From: an uncultured Pelagibacteraceae bacterium
GTDB taxonomy: Bacteria; Pseudomonadota; Alphaproteobacteria; Pelagibacterales; Pelagibacteraceae
Direction of reading: 5' to 3'
Length of the DNA: 64,000 nt
Assembly: GCA_902594705.1 (NCBI GenBank)
Contig: CACJNI010000003.1
Location: forward strand, 79,410-143,409
How positions within the stretch are numbered: the stretch's first letter is position 1; every line of letters begins with the position of its first letter. Below, one piece after another: positions 29,713 through 40,797 of the stretch. A model generated the notes under the pieces. The model made no database searches. It was not told the DNA's origin and was given only the letters and a program-made list of their open reading frames with translations. Position numbers and translations under genes: made by a program.

Positions 29713-30075
29713 TTACTTGATCTTTTCCCACTCTTTTATACCACCAGTGATATTTTTGACATTTTTAACACCCATGTCCTTCATAGTTTTGGTTGCTAAT
29801 GTTCCTTGTCCACCAACACCACAAAAAACTACATATTCTTTATCTGGATTATTTTTAAACATATCATTTTCTAGAGGACTGCCTTCTGCTAAATAAAATT
29901 CTAATAAACCTCTATCTAAGTGAATTGCATTACCGATTGTGCCTTTTGAAAAGCTTTCTTTATCCCTAACATCAATAAATTGAACATTTGGGTCGTTTAG
30001 CTTTTCTTTTGCATCACTAGCGCTAATATTTTCAATTTCATTTCTTACACTCATCAAATCATCAAATTTTTTCAC
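29713..30075 (-). CDS. Rhodanese-like domain protein
   Basis: NVQFIDVRDKESFSKGTIGNAIHLDRG...YVVFCGVGGQGTLATKTMKDMG. Confidence 0.87.
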   Translation of the reverse strand: MKKFDDLMSVRNEIENISASDAKEKLNDPNVQFIDVRDKESFSKGTIGNAIHLDRGLLEFYLAEGSPLENDMFKNNPDKEYVVFCGVGGQGTLATKTMKDMGVKNVKNITGGIKEWEKIK

Positions 30076-30090
30076 GTTTCTCCTATAATT

Positions 30091-32163
30091 TTATATTGCA
30101 GCTTGTTTAATTGATAACTTAACTTTTCCTCTATCAAAGCCGATTACCTTAACTTTAACTTCATCACCTTCTTTTACTACATCAGTTACCTTACCGACTC
30201 TCTTATCAGCAAGCTCTGATATGTGAACAAGGCCATCTTGTTTTCCTAGGAAATTAACAAATGCGCCAAACTCCATAATTTTCATTACTTTTCCATTATA
30301 AATTTTATTGAGTTCTGCTTTAGCAGTTAAGTCTTTAATCATCTGCATAGCTTTATTTCTAGATTCCTCATCTGGAGCAGCTACTGTAACTTCACCCTCA
30401 TCATTGATGTCAACTTTTGCGCCTGAAACCTCAACTATTTCTCTTATAGTTGCTCCACCTTTTCCAATAACTGTAGCTATATCTTTTTTATCTACAGTTA
30501 TTTTTTCCATTTTAGGTGTATGTTTTCCAACATCTTCTCTTGATTTTGACAATGCTTTGTTCATTTCACCCAAAATATGAATTCTTCCATCTTTTGCCTG
30601 TTTTAGAGCTTGCTCCATAATTTCAAATGTTATTCCTGTAATTTTAATATCCATTTGAAGAGATGTTATTCCGTCTTTAGTTCCAGCAACTTTAAAGTCC
30701 ATATCTCCTAAGTGATCTTCATCTCCAAGAATATCTGAAAGTACGCTAAAGTCATCTCCTTCTTTAATTAACCCCATTGCAATACCAGCAACTGGTTCTT
30801 TAATTGGTACACCTGCATCCATCAAAGCTAAAGATGAACCACATACAGTTGCCATAGATGAAGAACCATTTGACTCGGTTATTTCTGATACAATTCTAAA
30901 TGTATACGGAAAACTTTCCTTTGAGGGCAAAGAAGAATTAATTGCTCTCCACGCTAATTTTCCATGACCAATTTCTCTTCTTCCAGTGCCTATTCTACCA
31001 GTCTCTCCAACTGAGAAAGGCGGAAAATTGTAATGAAGCATAAATCTCTCTTTTTGTAATCCTTCAAGACTTTCTATTTTTTGTTCGTCATCAGAAGTAC
31101 CAAGTGTTGTCGTTACTATTGCTTGTGTTTCTCCCCTTGTGAACAAAGCTGATCCATGTACTCTAGGAAGAATACCAACTTCACACATTATTGGTCTAAC
31201 GTCTGCAAGTCCTCTGCCGTCAATCCTATTTTTATTTTTAAGAATATCAGTTCTTACAATTCTTTTTTCTAAATTTTTAAGCTCAGAATTTACATCAAGA
31301 TCTGTATAATTTTCATCTTCTTCATATAGCTTTTTTGCTTTATCAGTGATCTCAGAAATTAAGTTTGATCTTTCTTGTTTATCTTTTATTGAAAATGCTT
31401 TTTTGAGCTCTTCTGTAAATTCACTTTCCAATTTATTTTTTACTTCTGAAAGATCTTTTTTCTCAATAATCCAATCGGGTTTTTTACATTCTTTAGCTAG
31501 TTCCTCTATCATTTCAATTACAGGAACAAATCCTTCGTGACCAAACTTGACAGCATTTAACATTTCTTCTTCAGTTAATCCACTTGCCTCTGACTCAACC
31601 ATTAAAACTGCATCTTTAGTTCCTGCTACCACAAGATCAAGTTTTGAGTCCTTGAGTTCTGCTTTGGTAGGATTAAGTACGTATTCTCCTTTAATAAAGC
31701 CAACTCTAGAAGCTCCGACAGGACCCAAGAATGGCATTCCTGAAATTGCTAGCGCAGCTGATGAAGCAATAATTGATAAAATATCTGCTTCATTTTCTTT
31801 ATCGTATGAAATTACAGTTGGTAATACCTGAACTTCGTTTTTAAATTCATCTGGAAAAAGTGGTCTGATAGGTCTATCAATCAATCTTGAAATTAATGTT
31901 TCACTATCTGTTGGTCTTGCCTCTCTTTTAAAATATCCACCTGGAATTTTACCAGCCGCATAATATTTTTCTTGATAATTTACTGACAAAGGAAAATAAT
32001 CCATATCTGGATTAACTTTTTTAGCTCCGACTGCTGTTGCTAAAACAACTGTTTCTCCACATTGAGCTATAATTGCGCCATCTGCTTGTCTTGCTATTTT
32101 ACCTGTTTCTAAACTAATCTTTTTCCCTGCTACTTCTATTTCTTTCTTTACAACTTTAAACAT
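30091..32163 (-). CDS. pnp: Polyribonucleotide nucleotidyltransferase
   Basis: [22 protein letters not shown]-like region, [18 protein letters not shown] ([12 protein letters not shown]) and S1 domains. Confidence 0.97.
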   Translation of the reverse strand: MFKVVKKEIEVAGKKISLETGKIARQADGAIIAQCGETVVLATAVGAKKVNPDMDYFPLSVNYQEKYYAAGKIPGGYFKREARPTDSETLISRLIDRPIRPLFPDEFKNEVQVLPTVISYDKENEADILSIIASSAALAISGMPFLGPVGASRVGFIKGEYVLNPTKAELKDSKLDLVVAGTKDAVLMVESEASGLTEEEMLNAVKFGHEGFVPVIEMIEELAKECKKPDWIIEKKDLSEVKNKLESEFTEELKKAFSIKDKQERSNLISEITDKAKKLYEEDENYTDLDVNSELKNLEKRIVRTDILKNKNRIDGRGLADVRPIMCEVGILPRVHGSALFTRGETQAIVTTTLGTSDDEQKIESLEGLQKERFMLHYNFPPFSVGETGRIGTGRREIGHGKLAWRAINSSLPSKESFPYTFRIVSEITESNGSSSMATVCGSSLALMDAGVPIKEPVAGIAMGLIKEGDDFSVLSDILGDEDHLGDMDFKVAGTKDGITSLQMDIKITGITFEIMEQALKQAKDGRIHILGEMNKALSKSREDVGKHTPKMEKITVDKKDIATVIGKGGATIREIVEVSGAKVDINDEGEVTVAAPDEESRNKAMQMIKDLTAKAELNKIYNGKVMKIMEFGAFVNFLGKQDGLVHISELADKRVGKVTDVVKEGDEVKVKVIGFDRGKVKLSIKQAAI

Positions 32164-32412
32164 TTACTTCCTTAAATTTAATTTTGATATTACTTCTTTA
32201 TAAGACTCCATTTTATTTTTCTTTAAATAGTCTAATAATTTTTTCCTTCTATTTACTGCTCTTAAAAGTCCAACAGATGAGTGTTTATCCTTTTTGAACT
32301 GTTTAATATGTTTTGACAAGTTCTCAATTTTGTCTGTTAATTGAGCAACTTGAACTTCTGAAGAACCTGTATCCTTATCATGAATTGCGAGTTCTTTTGC
32401 TTTATTTACCAT
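32164..32412 (-). CDS. rpsO: 30S ribosomal protein S15
   Basis: DTGSSEVQVAQLTDKIENLSKHIKQFKKDKHSSVGLLRAVNRRKKLLDYLKK. Confidence 0.97.
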   Translation of the reverse strand: MVNKAKELAIHDKDTGSSEVQVAQLTDKIENLSKHIKQFKKDKHSSVGLLRAVNRRKKLLDYLKKNKMESYKEVISKLNLRK

Positions 32413-32420
32413 TTTTTCCC

Positions 32421-32786
32421 TTATTTATTTGTTTGTTTTATTAAATTTTCAATTTTTTCTGCATAATCAAAGGAATCATCTTTTACAAAAAATAGTTTTG
32501 GTAAAAATTTCATTACTATCTTTTTTGATAACACTTTTCTTATGATAAATGAAAATTCTTTTAGTTTAGCAACGACTTCTTCGGCATCTTTTCCTCCTAA
32601 AGGCATTACAAAAATTTTTGCTGTTTTTAAATCTGGAGACATTCGTACTTCGGTCACAGTTATCTCTTTAGTAGAGAGATTTGGTAATTTTGCTTCATCT
32701 CTAATAAATAACATCCCTAAAGCTTGTTTTATCATTTCACCTACCCTTAACTGTCTTTGCGTAACTGGTTTTCCTAAATTAGTCAT
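32421..32786 (-). CDS. rbfA: Ribosome-binding factor A
   Basis: RQLRVGEMIKQAL, ITVTEVRMSPDLKTAKIFVMPLGG. Confidence 0.93.
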   Translation of the reverse strand: MTNLGKPVTQRQLRVGEMIKQALGMLFIRDEAKLPNLSTKEITVTEVRMSPDLKTAKIFVMPLGGKDAEEVVAKLKEFSFIIRKVLSKKIVMKFLPKLFFVKDDSFDYAEKIENLIKQTNK

Positions 32787-35005
32787 TAAATTGTTCTCTC
32801 TGTTATTGTAGAATTATATACCTCAATTACGTCATTTTTCTGAAAATCTACAAAATCCCTTAAAGTTATTCCACATTCTAATCCAGCAGATACCTGTTTG
32901 GTTTGATTTTTCTCTCTGAATATTGAGCCTATTTTTCCATTAAAAATTATAGCACCATCTCTAATAACTCTCGCATTTGAATCCTGTGTAATCTCTCCAT
33001 CTGTTACTTTTGAACCAGCTACTTTTCCAACCTTTGAAACTTTAAATATCTCAAGTATTTCGGCTGTTCCTATAATTTTTTCATCTACTTCTGGAGTTAA
33101 AAGACCAGACATTTTACTTTTTATAAAATCTAAAACTTCATAAATGATATTAAAATTAGATATGGAAATTTTTTCCTGTTCAGCTCTTTTTTTAGCTTCT
33201 TTGCTAGGCTTTACATTAAATGCGATAATTACAGCATTAGATGCTTTGGCTAAAGTAACATCGGTTTCCGTAACCATTCCAATATCTGATAATAGTATTT
33301 TTGGCTTCACCTCATCATGTTTAATTTGATTTATTGCGTTCTTTATTGCTTCAGACGATCCATGCACATCTGATTTTATAATAATATTTAATTCTTCAGA
33401 TGATTTATCATTAAATGCAGAGTCTTGAGTAACAAAAGATAAAGAATTTTTACTTTCTTTGGCTTCTTGTATTCTTCCAATACAAAGAGATTTGGCCTCT
33501 TTTTCACTTTTTAATACTATAAAATCATCTCCAGATTTTGCTGCTCCATTAATACCTAATATTTCAATTGGTGTTGCAGGTTCGGCTTTATCAATTTGTT
33601 TTCCTTGATCATTTATTATGGCTCTCACTTTTCCCCATTTTAAACCACTTACAAAATAATCTCCTTTTTTTAGAGTTCCAGCGGTGACGATTACATTTGC
33701 AATTGGCCCTCTTCCGATATCAATTTTGGATTCTAAAACTATGCCTTTTGCATCAGTGTCAAAGTCAGTCTTCAAGTCTAATATTTCAGCTTGTAAAATA
33801 ATGCTCTCAACTAACTTGTCTAGGTTTTTTTTTGTTTTTGTTGATATCTCAACCATCAAAGTATCTCCTGATAAATCTTCAGCAATTAGCTCGTACTCTA
33901 AAAGCTGATTCTTAATTTTTTGAGGATCTGCTTCAGGAAGATCACATTTATTAATTGCTACAACAATTGGTACTTTTGCAGCTTTTGCATGTTTAATTGA
34001 CTCTATTGTTTGCGGTTTAACTCCATCATCTGCAGCAACAACAAGAATAACTATATCTGTCAATTTTGAACCTCTTGCTCTCATCTCAGTAAATGCTGCG
34101 TGACCAGGAGTATCAATAAAAGTAATTTTATTTTTTTCATGTATGATCTGATATGCGCCGATATGTTGTGTAATACCACCGAATTCACCAGAAACAACAT
34201 TTGCTTTTCTTAACACATCTAAAACAGATGTCTTGCCATGATCTACGTGACCCATAACTGTTACTATAGGAGCTCTACTCTTTAAATTTTGTGTCTTAAT
34301 TTCTTTAATTTTTTCTAAGATTTCTTCTGCCTTTTCTCCTTTAACAGGATTATGTCCAAATTCTTTTACTAAATACTCTGCAGTATCTGCATCTATTGTA
34401 TGATTAATCGTAACAGTTACTCCCATGCCCATTAAATGTTTGATTATACTACTTGATTGTTCAGCCATTCTATTTGCTAATTCTCTAATTGTAATTACCT
34501 CAGGTATGTTAATATCTCTCTTAACTGGTTTAAAGCTATCTTTAGTCTCCTCTTTATTTAATAATCTATTTTCTTTTTGCTTTGCCCTTTTTAACGAAGC
34601 TAAACTTCTAGATCTTATTCCAATATCGTCTTCACTCAATGCTCGTGAAACTGTTAATTTTAATTCTCTTCTTTTGCCAGTTTGTTTACTGGTTTTGTTT
34701 TCCTTCAAAACATTTTCACCTTTTAACCTTCTAGTTGCTCTTTGCTCTGCTAATTTTCTTTTTTCAAAATCGGAAGTTATGGGAGAAGGCGGTTTAGAGA
34801 AATTTGTTTTTTTTGGTACAAATGTACTATTTGATTTATTTTCAGTTAATTTGTTACCCCTAGAAAAATTTGGTTTTCCTCCGAACTTTGGAGATCTTTT
34901 TTCTATTACAACGGTATTTTTAGATTGAGATTTAGCTTGTTCAATACTATTAATAGTCTTCTTGGAAGCTCCAGAAATTGATAACTTTAGTTTTTTCTTT
35001 TCCAT
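32786..35005 (-). CDS. infB: Translation initiation factor IF-2
   Basis: RAPIVTVMGHVDHGKTSVLDVLRKANVVSGEFGGITQHIGAY, DTPGHAAFTEMRARG. Confidence 0.97.
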   Translation of the reverse strand: MEKKKLKLSISGASKKTINSIEQAKSQSKNTVVIEKRSPKFGGKPNFSRGNKLTENKSNSTFVPKKTNFSKPPSPITSDFEKRKLAEQRATRRLKGENVLKENKTSKQTGKRRELKLTVSRALSEDDIGIRSRSLASLKRAKQKENRLLNKEETKDSFKPVKRDINIPEVITIRELANRMAEQSSSIIKHLMGMGVTVTINHTIDADTAEYLVKEFGHNPVKGEKAEEILEKIKEIKTQNLKSRAPIVTVMGHVDHGKTSVLDVLRKANVVSGEFGGITQHIGAYQIIHEKNKITFIDTPGHAAFTEMRARGSKLTDIVILVVAADDGVKPQTIESIKHAKAAKVPIVVAINKCDLPEADPQKIKNQLLEYELIAEDLSGDTLMVEISTKTKKNLDKLVESIILQAEILDLKTDFDTDAKGIVLESKIDIGRGPIANVIVTAGTLKKGDYFVSGLKWGKVRAIINDQGKQIDKAEPATPIEILGINGAAKSGDDFIVLKSEKEAKSLCIGRIQEAKESKNSLSFVTQDSAFNDKSSEELNIIIKSDVHGSSEAIKNAINQIKHDEVKPKILLSDIGMVTETDVTLAKASNAVIIAFNVKPSKEAKKRAEQEKISISNFNIIYEVLDFIKSKMSGLLTPEVDEKIIGTAEILEIFKVSKVGKVAGSKVTDGEITQDSNARVIRDGAIIFNGKIGSIFREKNQTKQVSAGLECGITLRDFVDFQKNDVIEVYNSTITERTI

Positions 35006-35015
35006 TTTTCATCTC

Positions 35016-36569
35016 TCAATCTTCATATGCAATATCTCTAGCAGACATAATTAAATCATCAGCTTCTTTTTTTGAAAGAGCAAAATCTTCTAAATAGCCT
35101 TTAATTCTTACCCTTTCACCTTTCACAACATCATATCCGCCTGTCAGTTCATCAGATGCTAAATCTGCAAAATCATTTAATGTTAATATTTTTTGTTCCC
35201 CAAGTGTTACTAGCATCCCAGGTGTTAAACCCTTATGATTAATTAAATCATTATCTAATCCTAAATCTTTAATTCGTTTTGCTATTTCCTCTTGGTCTTT
35301 TTGATAAAATTCTTTAGCTCTTTCAATTAATTCTTTAGCGGTATCTTCCTCTATGCCTTCTATTTTTAATAAAGCTTCAGGATCGCTGTCTTTAATATCA
35401 TCAATTGACGAGAAACCTTCTGCAACAAGTAACTGACCTAATGTTTCATCAAGCTCTAAATTCTTAACAAAATTATCTGTTTTCTCTTTAAATTCAATTT
35501 GTCTTCTCTCTGAATCTTCTTGGTCAGTCATGATATTTATTTCATAATTCATCAACTTAGTAGCTAATCTAACATTTTGACCCCTTCTACCAATTGCTTT
35601 ACTTAAATTTTCCTCTGTTAAAATAACATCAAGTTTTTTACCCTCTTCATCTACGTTAACTCTTTGAACTTCTGCAGGAGAAAGTGCATTAGCAACTACA
35701 ACTGCTGGATCCTCTGACCAATTAACGATATCAATTTTTTCACCTTGAAGTTCATTTACCACCGCTTGTACTCTACTTCCTCTCATTCCTACACATGCTC
35801 CCACTGGATCTAGTGAAGTGTCAATTGCTTTTACACATATTTTAGCTCTGCTACCCGGATCTCTTGAAGATGATTTTATCTCAATTAGTCCATCATAAAT
35901 TTCTGGAACTTCTTGAATAAAAAGTTTTTCCATAAATTTAGGGTGTGCTCTTGAGAGAAATATTTGTTGTCCCCTGGGTTCCCTTCTTACATCAAGGCAA
36001 TATGCTTTTATTCTATCACCAGCTTTTATATTTTCCCTTGGGATCATCTCATTTTTTTGAATTATTGCTTCAGTTCTTCCTAGATCAACAATTACATTTC
36101 CAAACTCTAATCTTTTAACTATACCGCTTAAAATTGTGTCAATTTTATCTTTAAAGTCGTTATATTGCCTTTCTCGTTCAGCTTCTCTTACATTGTAACT
36201 TATTACTTGTTTAGCAGTTTGAGCTGCTATTCTTCCAAAATCAAAAGATGGCAAAGGTTGAAGCACCTCATCCCCAATTTGTTTTCCTTGATTAATTTCG
36301 TTAAGCTTTATAGCGTCGTTGAGAGTTATTTCTAAATTTGAATTTTCAGGTTTTTCAACAATTACTAGTTTCCTAAATATTCCAATTTCACCATTTTCTC
36401 TATCAATTTCAACTTTGATTTCATTTTCAGATCCAAATTTAGATTTAGCTGCTTTTGCAATACCGTTTTCCATTGATCCTATAATTAGCTCTTTATCAAT
36501 AGATTTTTCTAAAGCTACTGCCTCGGCAATTCTTAACAATTCTAATTTGTCTGCTCTTCTATTTAACAT
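35016..36569 (-). CDS. nusA: Transcription termination/antitermination factor NusA
   Basis: EVPEIYDGLIEIKSSSRDPGSRAKICV, DPVGACVGMRGSRVQAVVNELQGEKIDIV. Confidence 0.97.
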   Translation of the reverse strand: MLNRRADKLELLRIAEAVALEKSIDKELIIGSMENGIAKAAKSKFGSENEIKVEIDRENGEIGIFRKLVIVEKPENSNLEITLNDAIKLNEINQGKQIGDEVLQPLPSFDFGRIAAQTAKQVISYNVREAERERQYNDFKDKIDTILSGIVKRLEFGNVIVDLGRTEAIIQKNEMIPRENIKAGDRIKAYCLDVRREPRGQQIFLSRAHPKFMEKLFIQEVPEIYDGLIEIKSSSRDPGSRAKICVKAIDTSLDPVGACVGMRGSRVQAVVNELQGEKIDIVNWSEDPAVVVANALSPAEVQRVNVDEEGKKLDVILTEENLSKAIGRRGQNVRLATKLMNYEINIMTDQEDSERRQIEFKEKTDNFVKNLELDETLGQLLVAEGFSSIDDIKDSDPEALLKIEGIEEDTAKELIERAKEFYQKDQEEIAKRIKDLGLDNDLINHKGLTPGMLVTLGEQKILTLNDFADLASDELTGGYDVVKGERVRIKGYLEDFALSKKEADDLIMSARDIAYED

Positions 36570-36581
36570 AATTAATTTTCA

Positions 36582-36607
36582 TAAAAAAAAATGGGCCGAA
36601 GCCCATT
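36582..36607 (-). terminator. Rho-independent terminator downstream of metK
   Basis: Minus strand AATGGGC-TTCG-GCCCATT then long T tract; UUCG tetraloop. Confidence 0.85.
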
Positions 36608-36665
36608 TTGAAATTTCAATAATGTGATTGGAATATATTTATTTTTTTTTAATATTCAACTTTAT

Positions 36666-37829
36666 TTAGTTACTAAATAAGTTAGATTTATCTGTTTTTT
36701 CCCATGAAAATGATCCTTTGTCATCAGGTATCCTTCCAAAGTGTCCGTAAGCAGCTGTTTTTTCATAAATTGGTTTATTTAAACCTAGCATTTCCCTTAT
36801 ACCTCTTGGACTTAAATCAAAGTTTTCGCGTATAAGCTTTTCCACAAATATACTTTTTTCATCATCGTTATCATATAAATCTACATAAATAGATAAGGGT
36901 TTTGATACACCAATTGCATAAGCAAGTTGTATCAAACATTTATCTGCTATTTTAGATGCAACAACATTTTTTGCTAAATATCTAGCTGCATAAGCAGCTG
37001 ATCTATCTACTTTGGTTGGATCTTTGCCTGAAAATGCTCCTCCTCCATGTGGAGCTGCTCCACCATATGTATCAACAATAATTTTTCTTCCAGTCAAACC
37101 ACTATCACCATCTGGACCTCCAATAACAAAATTTCCTGTCGGGTTTACATAAATTTCTTTTTCATCTAACGAACTTAATAATTCTTTGGGTATCGATTTT
37201 TCAATATAGGGTTTAACTAAATCTCTTACTTGAGCTTGATTTACATCAGGCGAGTGTTGAGTAGATATGACTACTGATTTAACAGATGACGGCTTTCCAT
37301 CCTTATATTCAATTGTTATTTGGCTTTTTGAATCTGGCTCAATATTTTTCAGCTTTCCAGATTTCCTATCCTCTGCCATTAGTCTTAAAATTTTATGAGA
37401 ATAATGTATTGGTGCCGGCATAAGAACATCAGTTTCATTGCAAGCATACCCAAACATAATTCCTTGGTCACCTGCACCTTCATCTTTATTTACAGAAGAG
37501 TCTACACCCATGGCAATATCAGCAGATTGAGCATGTAAATGACTTTCAACGGACGTTGCTTCTCTCCACGTAAAACCATCTTGATCATAACCAATATCTT
37601 TGATGCAATTTCTTACCTTTTGAATTAAATCATCTTTTTTAATTTCTGGACCCCTTACTTCACCAGCTAAGACAACTTTGTTAGTTGTTGTTAACGTTTC
37701 ACAAGCAACCCTCGAGTGAGGCTCAGCTGCCAAATAAGTATCCACAACCATGTCTGAAATTCTATCACAAACTTTATCTGGATGACCTTCAGATACAGAC
37801 TCGCTAGTAAATAAGTAATCTTTTTTCAT
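36666..37829 (-). CDS. metK: S-adenosylmethionine synthase
   Basis: [57 protein letters not shown]. Confidence 0.97.
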   Translation of the reverse strand: MKKDYLFTSESVSEGHPDKVCDRISDMVVDTYLAAEPHSRVACETLTTTNKVVLAGEVRGPEIKKDDLIQKVRNCIKDIGYDQDGFTWREATSVESHLHAQSADIAMGVDSSVNKDEGAGDQGIMFGYACNETDVLMPAPIHYSHKILRLMAEDRKSGKLKNIEPDSKSQITIEYKDGKPSSVKSVVISTQHSPDVNQAQVRDLVKPYIEKSIPKELLSSLDEKEIYVNPTGNFVIGGPDGDSGLTGRKIIVDTYGGAAPHGGGAFSGKDPTKVDRSAAYAARYLAKNVVASKIADKCLIQLAYAIGVSKPLSIYVDLYDNDDEKSIFVEKLIRENFDLSPRGIREMLGLNKPIYEKTAAYGHFGRIPDDKGSFSWEKTDKSNLFSN

Positions 37830-39346
37830 TTATTCTCCCTAATTTTTAAAATCAAAATGAAGGTAGTATAAATTAATACAAAATAAAAGAAGATCTTATT
37901 GCCTTGTTTAGCAAAATAGGTTTTATCAACACGTTTGATTTTATTAACATCAAAATATCCTTTTTCTCTATTCTGTTTAATTATTTGACCTTTAGGATTA
38001 ACAAAAGCAGATATTCCATTGTTAGTTGACCTTATTACATTTTTACCTTCTTCAATAGATCTAAATATTGAGTGAGACAAATGTTGTTTTGGACCTATGG
38101 ATTTGCCGAACCAGCCATCTTCAGAAATATTTAATATAAAATCGTAATATTTTTTATTTGGATTAATTTTTCCAGAATAGATAATTTCATAACAAATAAG
38201 TGGAATAAATTTTAATTGATTAATGTCCAAAATTTCTCTTTTATTATCAGCAGAAAATGATTGATATCCTTGAGTTATTTTTTTTAAACCAATGTTTCTG
38301 AAATAATTTTCAAAAGGTAAAAATTCTCCAAATGGAACGAGTTTGTTCTTGTTGTATTTGTATAATAATTCTGAATGGATATTAAACGCTATAAGAGAAT
38401 TATAAATTTTATTTTCATTCATGCTATTGATTCCTAATATAACTGTATGATTTATATTATAGTTCTCTTTAAAGATTTTTTTGAAGAATTTTAAATCATT
38501 AAAATATATACTGGTAACAATTCCTTCTGGAAAAATAAATATTGTTTTTTTAGAACTATTTGGATTGCTTAAATTAATTAATTCAATAATACTTTTTTCA
38601 GTATCTCGGTTTGTTAAAAAACGTTCAATTGGTATATTTGGTGAGACAACTCGTATAACGGAATTTAAATTATCATAGTTTATTTTTTCAAAATTTTTAA
38701 TATTCAAATTTCCATAAAAAAGATTTGTTAAAACTAAAATTAAACCAAAACTTAAAATGAAAATCTTTATTAAGTTTTTATAATGAAAAAAAAATATAAT
38801 TGGTAATAAAAATATAGTTATTGACAATAAATTTAATGAATAAGTACCTATGTAAGATAGAATTTGCAAAGATTGTAAATTTACTGAAAGACTGAAAACT
38901 ACTAAATTCCAAGGAAAACCACCAAAAATAAAACTTCTCAGAAACTCAATTCCACCAAAAATAACTGAGAAAATTAGAATTGATGAGATTTTATTTTTTA
39001 AATAAAATAAATTGCTTAAAAAAGTAACTAAACCATAAAATATTCCCAAAAATAGAGGAATTAATATTAACGCAAATGGAATTATAAATTTAAAATTTAC
39101 ATCGAATGTCAAAGAATTTGTAATCCAATAAAGGTTTGAAATAAAATAACCAAATCCGAAGACCCAACCAACAAAAAATGAAATAGTTTTTTTATCTACA
39201 TAATTAATTAAAATGTAAAGTAATGCTGGAAGTGTTAAAAAATTAATAAAAACTAAATTGTAAGGAGGTAAACTAAATGACGTTAGTATACCTAAAAGTA
39301 AGCATATTAAAAATAAGCACGCTTTATTTTCCAGAATAGAGTTCAA
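37826..39346 (-). CDS. lnt: Apolipoprotein N-acyltransferase
   Basis: Polytopic N-terminus; [39 protein letters not shown]. Confidence 0.93.
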   Translation of the reverse strand: MNSILENKACLFLICLLLGILTSFSLPPYNLVFINFLTLPALLYILINYVDKKTISFFVGWVFGFGYFISNLYWITNSLTFDVNFKFIIPFALILIPLFLGIFYGLVTFLSNLFYLKNKISSILIFSVIFGGIEFLRSFIFGGFPWNLVVFSLSVNLQSLQILSYIGTYSLNLLSITIFLLPIIFFFHYKNLIKIFILSFGLILVLTNLFYGNLNIKNFEKINYDNLNSVIRVVSPNIPIERFLTNRDTEKSIIELINLSNPNSSKKTIFIFPEGIVTSIYFNDLKFFKKIFKENYNINHTVILGINSMNENKIYNSLIAFNIHSELLYKYNKNKLVPFGEFLPFENYFRNIGLKKITQGYQSFSADNKREILDINQLKFIPLICYEIIYSGKINPNKKYYDFILNISEDGWFGKSIGPKQHLSHSIFRSIEEGKNVIRSTNNGISAFVNPKGQIIKQNREKGYFDVNKIKRVDKTYFAKQGNKIFFYFVLIYTTFILILKIRENK

Positions 39347-39789
39347 TTTATTTTATTCAATTTTTTAAAAATTAAATTTTCTTTTTTTTTCATTAAATAA
39401 TAATCCTTATTTTTTTTATGATCATAACCTAGGAGATGTAAATAGCCATGTATCCACATTTTATCTAATTCATGATCAAAACTAGATGATTTAGATCTTC
39501 TATAAATTATTTCAAAAGAAATTGCTATATCTCCTAAATATAATTTATTTTTTAATTTAACTTTTAAAGGAAAAGAAAGCACATCTGTTGAAACATTTTT
39601 ATTTCTAAATTTTAAATTTAAATCTTTCATTTTTTTATTATTAGTAAGCATCACAGTAAATTCTTGGTTTTTACTTTTAAAGTTACTGAATCTAGATAAT
39701 TTGTTTAATTTCTTTTTGAAATAATTTTCTGGTTTTTTTAATTTTTTTTTCCAAATTTTTTTATCTAAAACTATGTTGGCTTTAATCAT
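39343..39789 (-). CDS. ybeY: Endoribonuclease YbeY
   Basis: LNLKFRNKNVSTDVLSFPL, WIHGYLHLLGYDHKK. Confidence 0.95.
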   Translation of the reverse strand: MIKANIVLDKKIWKKKLKKPENYFKKKLNKLSRFSNFKSKNQEFTVMLTNNKKMKDLNLKFRNKNVSTDVLSFPLKVKLKNKLYLGDIAISFEIIYRRSKSSSFDHELDKMWIHGYLHLLGYDHKKNKDYYLMKKKENLIFKKLNKIN

Positions 39790-40796
39790 TAATCTGAATT
39801 TTTTTCAGAATAAGCCTTGACTATCTTGGAAACTAACGGGTGTCTTACTACATCATTATAATCAAAATCCACTACAGATATCTCCTTTAAATGACCAAGT
39901 AATTTTTTTGATCTATTTAAACCTGACATTGTTTTATTAGGTAAGTCTATTTGTGATGGATCACCGTTAATAACTATTTTTGAATTTTCACCTATTCTTG
40001 TTAAGAACATTTTTATTTGAGTATCAGTGGCATTTTGTGCTTCATCAAGTATTGCAAAAGAATTTTTTAGAGTTCTTCCTCGCATAAAAGCTAAAGGTGC
40101 AATTTCAATATCGCCTACTTCTATTTTTTTTTGAATCTTTTCAAAATCTAATAAATCATACAATGAGTCGTAAAGCGGTCTTAAATATGGATCAACTTTT
40201 TCTCTCATATCCCCTGGCAAAAATCCTAATCTTTCTCCTGCTTCCACTGCTGGTCTTGATAAAATAATTCGCTCTATTTTTTTATCCAATAACATTGTCA
40301 AACCTACTGCAACTGCTAGAAAAGTTTTACCAGTTCCAGCTGGTCCTGCAGAGATAACAATATCTGATTCTTTTAAAGCCCTTATATAATTTTTTTGTTT
40401 CTCTGATCTTGGTATTACAGATTTTTTTGGAGTTTTTATAATATATTCAACATTTCCAATTTTATTTGAAACTTTTTCATCAATCATAAATTTGTTTACT
40501 GATGACTCTATATCCTTTTTTTCTAATGTTCCATTATTTAAAAATTGATCTACAAGAAATTGAATTGCATTCTTTATTATTTCATTTTTTTCAGGAGTAT
40601 TTTTTAATAAAATTGAGTTTCCTCTAGAGTAAATGCTCGTATTTGTAATTTTTTCTAATTCTTTTAAGTTATTATTAAATTCTCCTAAAACACCTAAAAG
40701 TAATTCATTGCTTTGAAATACAATACTTAAGGCATTATTTTCTGAATATACGTATTTTAAATCAGGATTAATTTTTGATTTTGCAGAATTTTTCAA
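39789..40796 (-). CDS. ybeZ: PhoH-like ATPase (YbeZ)
   Basis: ISAGPAGTGKTFLAVAVG, IILSRPAVEAGERLGFLPGDMREKVDPYLRPLYD. Confidence 0.95.
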   Translation of the reverse strand: MKNSAKSKINPDLKYVYSENNALSIVFQSNELLLGVLGEFNNNLKELEKITNTSIYSRGNSILLKNTPEKNEIIKNAIQFLVDQFLNNGTLEKKDIESSVNKFMIDEKVSNKIGNVEYIIKTPKKSVIPRSEKQKNYIRALKESDIVISAGPAGTGKTFLAVAVGLTMLLDKKIERIILSRPAVEAGERLGFLPGDMREKVDPYLRPLYDSLYDLLDFEKIQKKIEVGDIEIAPLAFMRGRTLKNSFAILDEAQNATDTQIKMFLTRIGENSKIVINGDPSQIDLPNKTMSGLNRSKKLLGHLKEISVVDFDYNDVVRHPLVSKIVKAYSEKNSD

Positions 40797-40797
40797 A

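Noticed and set aside
36700-37830. SAM riboswitch upstream of metK
   Set aside because: metK start overlaps the lnt coding sequence by 4 nt, leaving no leader for a riboswitch
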